Assembly: GCA_030683195.1 (NCBI GenBank) | Contig: JAUXQA010000167.1 | Location: 1-9,168 of the forward strand | Length of the DNA: 9,168 nucleotides | Direction: 5' to 3' | From: Rhodoferax sp. | Lineage (GTDB): Bacteria > Pseudomonadota > Gammaproteobacteria > Burkholderiales > Burkholderiaceae_C | In this document: piece after piece, positions 6,283 through 9,168 of the stretch | Numbering within the stretch: position 1 is the first letter of the stretch | Layout: every line of letters begins with the position of its first letter | The notes under the pieces: model-generated | The model's input: the letters and a program-made list of their open reading frames with translations, nothing else | What the model was told of the DNA's origin: nothing | Database searches by the model: none | Position numbers and translations under genes: made by a program

Positions 6283-7428
6283 TCATGTCGACTCAACAAC
6301 GTACCACTCCATCGCAACCTCCAAACCCGCCCCAATCCGCTGGGTAGGCATGTAGCCCAACAGCGCCTGGGCCCTACCAATATCCGCCAGCGAATGCCGC
6401 ACATCCCCCGCGCGGAAGTTGCGATAGGTGGGAACTGCGTCCTGCAGATGCGGAAAACGGGGCAACAAATGGTGCTTGAGTTGAGCAAAAAGCTCATTGA
6501 GCGTGGTGCGATCCCCCACTGCCACGTTGTAGACCTGATTCACCGGGCTCATGGATTGCTGGGCATCAATCGCAAAAGCTGGGACGGTGGCCGCCAACAA
6601 GTTGGCCTGCACGGCATTGGCCACAAAGCAGAAATCGCGGCTGGTCTCTCCGTCACCATTAATGAACACGGGCTCGCCCTTGATCAGACTGGCAATCCAC
6701 TTCGGGATGACCGCTGCGTAGGCGCCATCCGGGTCTTGGCGGGGGCCAAACACATTGAAGTAGCGCAAGCCGATGCTCTCCAGCCCGTAGGTGCGGGCAA
6801 ACACGTCCGCATACAGCTCGTTGACATATTTGGTCACGGCATACGGGGACAAGGGTTTGCCAATGGTGTCTTCGACCTTGGGCAAGCTCGGATGATCACC
6901 GTAAGTGGAACTGCTGGCGGCGTACACAAAGCGCTTGACCCGGGCGTCCCGTGCGGCCACCAGTATGTTCAAAAAGCCGCTCACATTGGCCGCATTGGTG
7001 GCGATGGGATCGGCCACGCTGCGGGGCACGCTGCCCAAGGCGGCCTGATGCAACACAAAGTCCACGGGGAATGAGTGGCCGCGCTCCGCTGCCACCGATG
7101 CCTCGCCTGTTGGAGATGAAGCCACGTCAAAGCGCATGGCCTTCTGACAGTCGGCCAGGTTACAGATATCCCCGCGAATGAACTGAAAGTTGACCCATTG
7201 CTCCGGCGTCACCAGGGCTTGGACTTCTTGGAGGTTGCGCTCCTTGCCGGTGGCCAGGTTGTCAAGTCCGACGACGCGCTGGTTGAGCTTGAGCAGGGTC
7301 TCTAGCAAGTTGCTACCGATAAAACCGGCAACCCCAGTGACCAGCCAGGTGGCTGGCTCGGCGCGCAGCCGCAACTGGAGCTGCTCATAGGCCGTGGCGG
7401 GCGAGGTCATGGTGGTTTCGGTCGTCAT
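6283..7428 (-). CDS. tviC: UDP-N-acetylhexosamine 4-epimerase (TviC/WbpP type)
   Basis: This is a short-chain dehydrogenase-type epimerase of 381 residues that interconverts gluco- and galacto-configured UDP-N-acetylhexosamines (or the matching uronic acids) at C4 with tightly bound NAD. It shows WLVTGVAGFIGSN (GxxGxxG at 32-38), HQAALGSVPRS, the catalytic SSS (172-174) and Tyr196-x3-Lys200 in SPYAVTKY. It also has RYFNVFGPRQDP, NGDGETSRDFCF and FRAGDVRHS. The Ser in RHS (346) sits where WbpP has the small Ser306 and E. coli GalE has a bulky Tyr, which favours N-acetylated substrates. Start choice: ATG at 7428, with GAGAA 7 nt upstream; a second ATG lies six codons inside, at 7410, with a poorer site. 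Upstream in-frame sequence only reads back into the dehydrogenase gene. Odd feature: about 22 extra residues (99-121) lie between the conserved DCQKA and VDFVLHQAALG blocks. The gene lies 25 nt after the dehydrogenase. Confidence 0.94.
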   Translation of the reverse strand: MTTETTMTSPATAYEQLQLRLRAEPATWLVTGVAGFIGSNLLETLLKLNQRVVGLDNLATGKERNLQEVQALVTPEQWVNFQFIRGDICNLADCQKAMRFDVASSPTGEASVAAERGHSFPVDFVLHQAALGSVPRSVADPIATNAANVSGFLNILVAARDARVKRFVYAASSSTYGDHPSLPKVEDTIGKPLSPYAVTKYVNELYADVFARTYGLESIGLRYFNVFGPRQDPDGAYAAVIPKWIASLIKGEPVFINGDGETSRDFCFVANAVQANLLAATVPAFAIDAQQSMSPVNQVYNVAVGDRTTLNELFAQLKHHLLPRFPHLQDAVPTYRNFRAGDVRHSLADIGRAQALLGYMPTQRIGAGLEVAMEWYVVEST

Positions 7429-7435
7429 AGGGGTA

Positions 7436-7440
7436 TTCTC
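7436..7440 (-). promoter_or_regulatory. Ribosome binding site of the 4-epimerase
   Basis: On the minus strand GAGAA lies 7 nt before the ATG at 7428, within the 25-nt gap after the dehydrogenase stop. It favours this ATG over the one six codons further in and over any longer reading frame that would run back into the dehydrogenase gene. Confidence 0.6.
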
Positions 7441-7453
7441 AATTTGGCAGCAC

Positions 7454-8731
7454 TTACAAGCGACCATCTGCTGCGCCCAGAGGCAGGATGCTTTTGACAT
7501 CAAACACCACTGCACCAGGCTGACCCAAGGCCTTGATGCCCTGCTCACCCAGCGCCACAAACTGATGGTGCCCCACAGCCAGAATCACAGCCGCATAGAT
7601 GCCGGCTTCCGGCAAGGCACTCAGACAGGTCAGGCCGTACTCGTGCGCAGCCTCGTCCACATCAATCCAGGGGTCGTAAACGTCGACCTGGGTGTTGTAA
7701 GCGCGCAGCGCCATGACGATGTCCATCACCTTGGTGTTGCGCAGATCCGGACAATTTTCCTTGAAGGTCAGGCCCAGCACCAGGATGCGACCGCCCAGCA
7801 CGGGCAGGTTTTTGCGCAGCATGAGTTTCACGGTCTCATCGGCCACATAGCTGGCCATGCTGTCGTTGATGCGCCGCCCGGCCAGGATGACTTCGGGGTG
7901 GTAGCCTACCTCCTGGGCCTTGTGGGTCAGGTAATACGGGTCCACACCAATGCAATGCCCCCCCACCAGACCCGGCCTGAAGGGCAAAAAGTTCCACTTG
8001 GTGCCCGCCGCCTGCAACACCTCCAGGGTGTCGATACCCAACTTTCTGAAAATCAGGCTCAGCTCGTTCATGAGCGCAATGTTGAGGTCGCGCTGGGTGT
8101 TCTCAATCACTTTGGCCGCCTCGGCCACCTTGATGCTGCTGGCCTTGTGGGTGCCCGCAACGATGATTTGCCGGTAAAGCTGGTCAACCGCCTCGGCCAC
8201 CTCGGGTGTGCTGCCGCTGGTGACCTTTTTGATGCTGGGCAGGCGGTGCTGCTTGTCTCCGGGGTTCACACGCTCCGGGCTGTAACCGCAGAAGAAATCA
8301 GCATTGAATGCGAGACCACTGAACTTCTCCAGCACTGGCACACACACCTCTTCGGTGGCGCCGGGGTACACGGTGGACTCATAAATCACCACGTCGCCCG
8401 GCTTCAGGGCTTTGCCCACAGTCTCACTGGCTTTGATCAGCGGCGTCATGTCCGGCCGGTTGGCGTGGTCCACCGGCGTTGGCACCGTGACGATGAACAC
8501 CTGGCAAGACATCAGCCCGTGCGGGCCGGACGTGAACTGCAACTGGCTGGCCGCCTGCAACTCGGCCGGGCTCACCTCCAGCGTGTGGTCTTGTCCGCTT
8601 TGCAGTTCTGCAATGCGGGCCGCCTTGACGTCAAAACCCAATACGGCGCGGCTTTTACCAAACTCGACCGCCAGCGGCAGGCCCACATAGCCCAGGCCAA
8701 TGACGGCGATTTTGGCGTGATTCAGGTTCAT
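7454..8731 (-). CDS. tviB: UDP-N-acetyl-D-glucosamine/galactosamine 6-dehydrogenase (TviB/WbtE type)
   Basis: This is an NAD-dependent nucleotide-sugar dehydrogenase of the UDP-Glc/GDP-Man dehydrogenase superfamily. It oxidises C6 of a UDP-N-acetylhexosamine twice to the uronic acid. The 425-residue length matches Vi-antigen TviB. Visible motifs are the N-terminal Rossmann GLGYVG (12-17), the GYSPERVNPGD signature in the middle, and the catalytic Cys260 in VGGHCIGVDPYY. The C-terminal UDP-binding domain carries LGLTFKENCPDLRN and VDVYDPW. The SPERVNPGDKQH signature and the HCIGVDPYYLTHKA context fit the N-acetylhexosamine group (TviB, WbtE, WbpO) better than UDP-glucose dehydrogenase. The start is ATG, with a weak GAG 4 nt upstream. 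The next gene, an epimerase of the TviC type, starts 25 nt downstream, and this pair is the usual route UDP-GlcNAc to UDP-GlcNAcA to UDP-GalNAcA. Whether GlcNAc or GalNAc is oxidised first cannot be read from sequence. Confidence 0.94.
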   Translation of the reverse strand: MNLNHAKIAVIGLGYVGLPLAVEFGKSRAVLGFDVKAARIAELQSGQDHTLEVSPAELQAASQLQFTSGPHGLMSCQVFIVTVPTPVDHANRPDMTPLIKASETVGKALKPGDVVIYESTVYPGATEEVCVPVLEKFSGLAFNADFFCGYSPERVNPGDKQHRLPSIKKVTSGSTPEVAEAVDQLYRQIIVAGTHKASSIKVAEAAKVIENTQRDLNIALMNELSLIFRKLGIDTLEVLQAAGTKWNFLPFRPGLVGGHCIGVDPYYLTHKAQEVGYHPEVILAGRRINDSMASYVADETVKLMLRKNLPVLGGRILVLGLTFKENCPDLRNTKVMDIVMALRAYNTQVDVYDPWIDVDEAAHEYGLTCLSALPEAGIYAAVILAVGHHQFVALGEQGIKALGQPGAVVFDVKSILPLGAADGRL

Positions 8732-8759
8732 GACTCAGGTTAATTCAGGGCCGTTCAGG
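8721..8759 (-). repeat. Four spaced CCTGA repeats around the rfbC-dehydrogenase junction
   Basis: On the minus strand CCTGAA or CCTGAG occurs four times (plus-strand positions 8754-8759, 8744-8749, 8734-8739 and 8721-8726), with 10, 10 and 13 nt between starts. The array spans the rfbC stop, the whole 23-nt gap and the start of the dehydrogenase gene. The third copy supplies the only ribosome-site-like GAG before the dehydrogenase ATG. It may be a short duplication or chance; no function can be assigned. Confidence 0.45.
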
Positions 8760-9168
8760 CAGCGGACTGGCTCGGGCTTGTGGTGGGGCTTGGCCCAAAA
8801 ACTTGTGCCTCCGCCAGCAAGACGCCCGCCTGATCCTTCTGCGACAACAGCGCGGCCATGCCGTTCAAGGGCCATTCAATCCCCAGCGCCGGGTCGTTCC
8901 AGGCAATGCAGCGCTCAAAGGCGGGGGCGTAATAGTCGGTGGTCTTGTACAAGAAATCAGCCGTCTCGCTCAGGGTCAAAAACCCGTGGCCAAATCCTGC
9001 CGGTACCCAAAGTTGTCGTTGGTTTTCCTCCGACAGCTCTACGCCCACCCATTGGCCAAAGGTCGGTGATGCTTGGCGCAAATCAACCGCCACGTCAAAC
9101 ACGGCACCCCGCACCACCCGCACCAACTTACCTTGGGGCTGCTCAATCTGATAGTGCAAGCCGCGCAA
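8755..9168 (-). CDS. rfbC: dTDP-4-dehydrorhamnose 3,5-epimerase, 3' part (5' end outside window)
   Basis: RmlC/RfbC converts dTDP-4-keto-6-deoxyglucose to dTDP-4-keto-L-rhamnose, the third step of dTDP-L-rhamnose synthesis, in the cytoplasm. The visible 137 residues open at the family hallmark RGLHYQ, whose His is the expected catalytic base. They continue through the cupin strands with KLVRVVRGAVFDVAVDLR, VPAGFGHGFL, the Tyr-rich YKTTDYYAP segment and NDPALGIEWP. Family members are about 180 residues, so roughly 45-50 N-terminal residues lie beyond the right edge. The first visible codon is TTG (Leu of LRGLHYQ), which is internal and not the start. The tail ending GPSPTTSPSQSAA is low-complexity and probably disordered. 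The stop TGA is 23 nt before the next gene, so it is very likely co-transcribed. rmlB, rmlD and rmlA probably lie upstream (inference). Family assignment is secure. Confidence 0.96.
   Translation of the reverse strand: MRGLHYQIEQPQGKLVRVVRGAVFDVAVDLRQASPTFGQWVGVELSEENQRQLWVPAGFGHGFLTLSETADFLYKTTDYYAPAFERCIAWNDPALGIEWPLNGMAALLSQKDQAGVLLAEAQVFGPSPTTSPSQSAA

Noticed and set aside
6178..7074. Plus-strand open frame of 298 codons opposite the epimerase and flippase start
   Set aside because: It is antisense to two well-supported genes and shows no domain or plausible membrane or catalytic pattern; the epimerase motifs on the other strand explain the region.
7429..7560. Longer 425-codon form of the epimerase starting inside the dehydrogenase
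   Set aside because: The extra N-terminal residues are an out-of-frame reading of the dehydrogenase 3' end, and TviC-type proteins start shortly before WLVTGVAGFIG. ATG at 7428 with its own ribosome site fits.
7394..8743. Long plus-strand open frame (449 codons) opposite the dehydrogenase
   Set aside because: It lies wholly antisense to a gene with a full set of family motifs, its translation is His/Gln/Gly-rich with no recognisable domain, and such antisense frames are common in GC-rich genes.

Overview
The window is a continuous stretch of a surface-polysaccharide (O-antigen or capsule type) biosynthesis locus. Every gene I can support lies on the minus strand, so transcription runs from the right edge to the left. 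Base composition (mostly high 50s to low 60s % GC by eye) and the resemblance of the sugar-nucleotide enzymes to those of Burkholderiales suggest a beta-proteobacterium, perhaps of the Comamonadaceae type. That placement is inference; no marker gene is present.

Layout in transcription order. (1) 9168-8755: 3' part of rmlC/rfbC (dTDP-L-rhamnose pathway), with its 5' end outside the window. (2) 8731-7454: a TviB/WbtE-type UDP-N-acetylhexosamine 6-dehydrogenase. (3) 7428-6283: a TviC/WbpP-type UDP-N-acetylhexosamine 4-epimerase carrying an unusual internal insertion of about 22 residues. (4) 6270-4903: a MurJ/MviN-fold flippase. (5) 4906-4034: an FkbM-type methyltransferase. (6) 4037-2904: a GT4-type glycosyltransferase. 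(7) 2907-2059: a class I SAM methyltransferase. (8) about 2057-855: a second GT4-type glycosyltransferase, whose N-terminal half is markedly AT-richer than the rest. (9) 851 to the left edge: the N-terminal two thirds or so of an AsnB-like glutamine amidotransferase/synthetase, cut at its PP-loop.

Spacing is very tight: 23, 25 and 12 nt gaps, then three ATGA overlaps in a row, then about 1 nt and 3 nt. I see no internal terminator and no intergenic stretch over 25 nt, so the genes look like one operon. I could support no promoter, tRNA, rRNA, CRISPR array or insertion sequence.

How the genes may work together. Genes 2 and 3 together would turn UDP-GlcNAc into UDP-GalNAcA, and RmlC points to dTDP-L-rhamnose. 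The two glycosyltransferases would add sugars to a lipid-linked repeat unit, the flippase would move it across the inner membrane, and the two methyltransferases would decorate it. The AsnB-like enzyme may amidate the uronic acid to a uronamide, as proposed for Francisella WbtE/WbtF/WbtH. No initiating transferase, polymerase (Wzy) or ligase is visible here. The pathway is established chemistry in known families; the gene combination and details such as the flippase's missing arginines are the points worth a second look.
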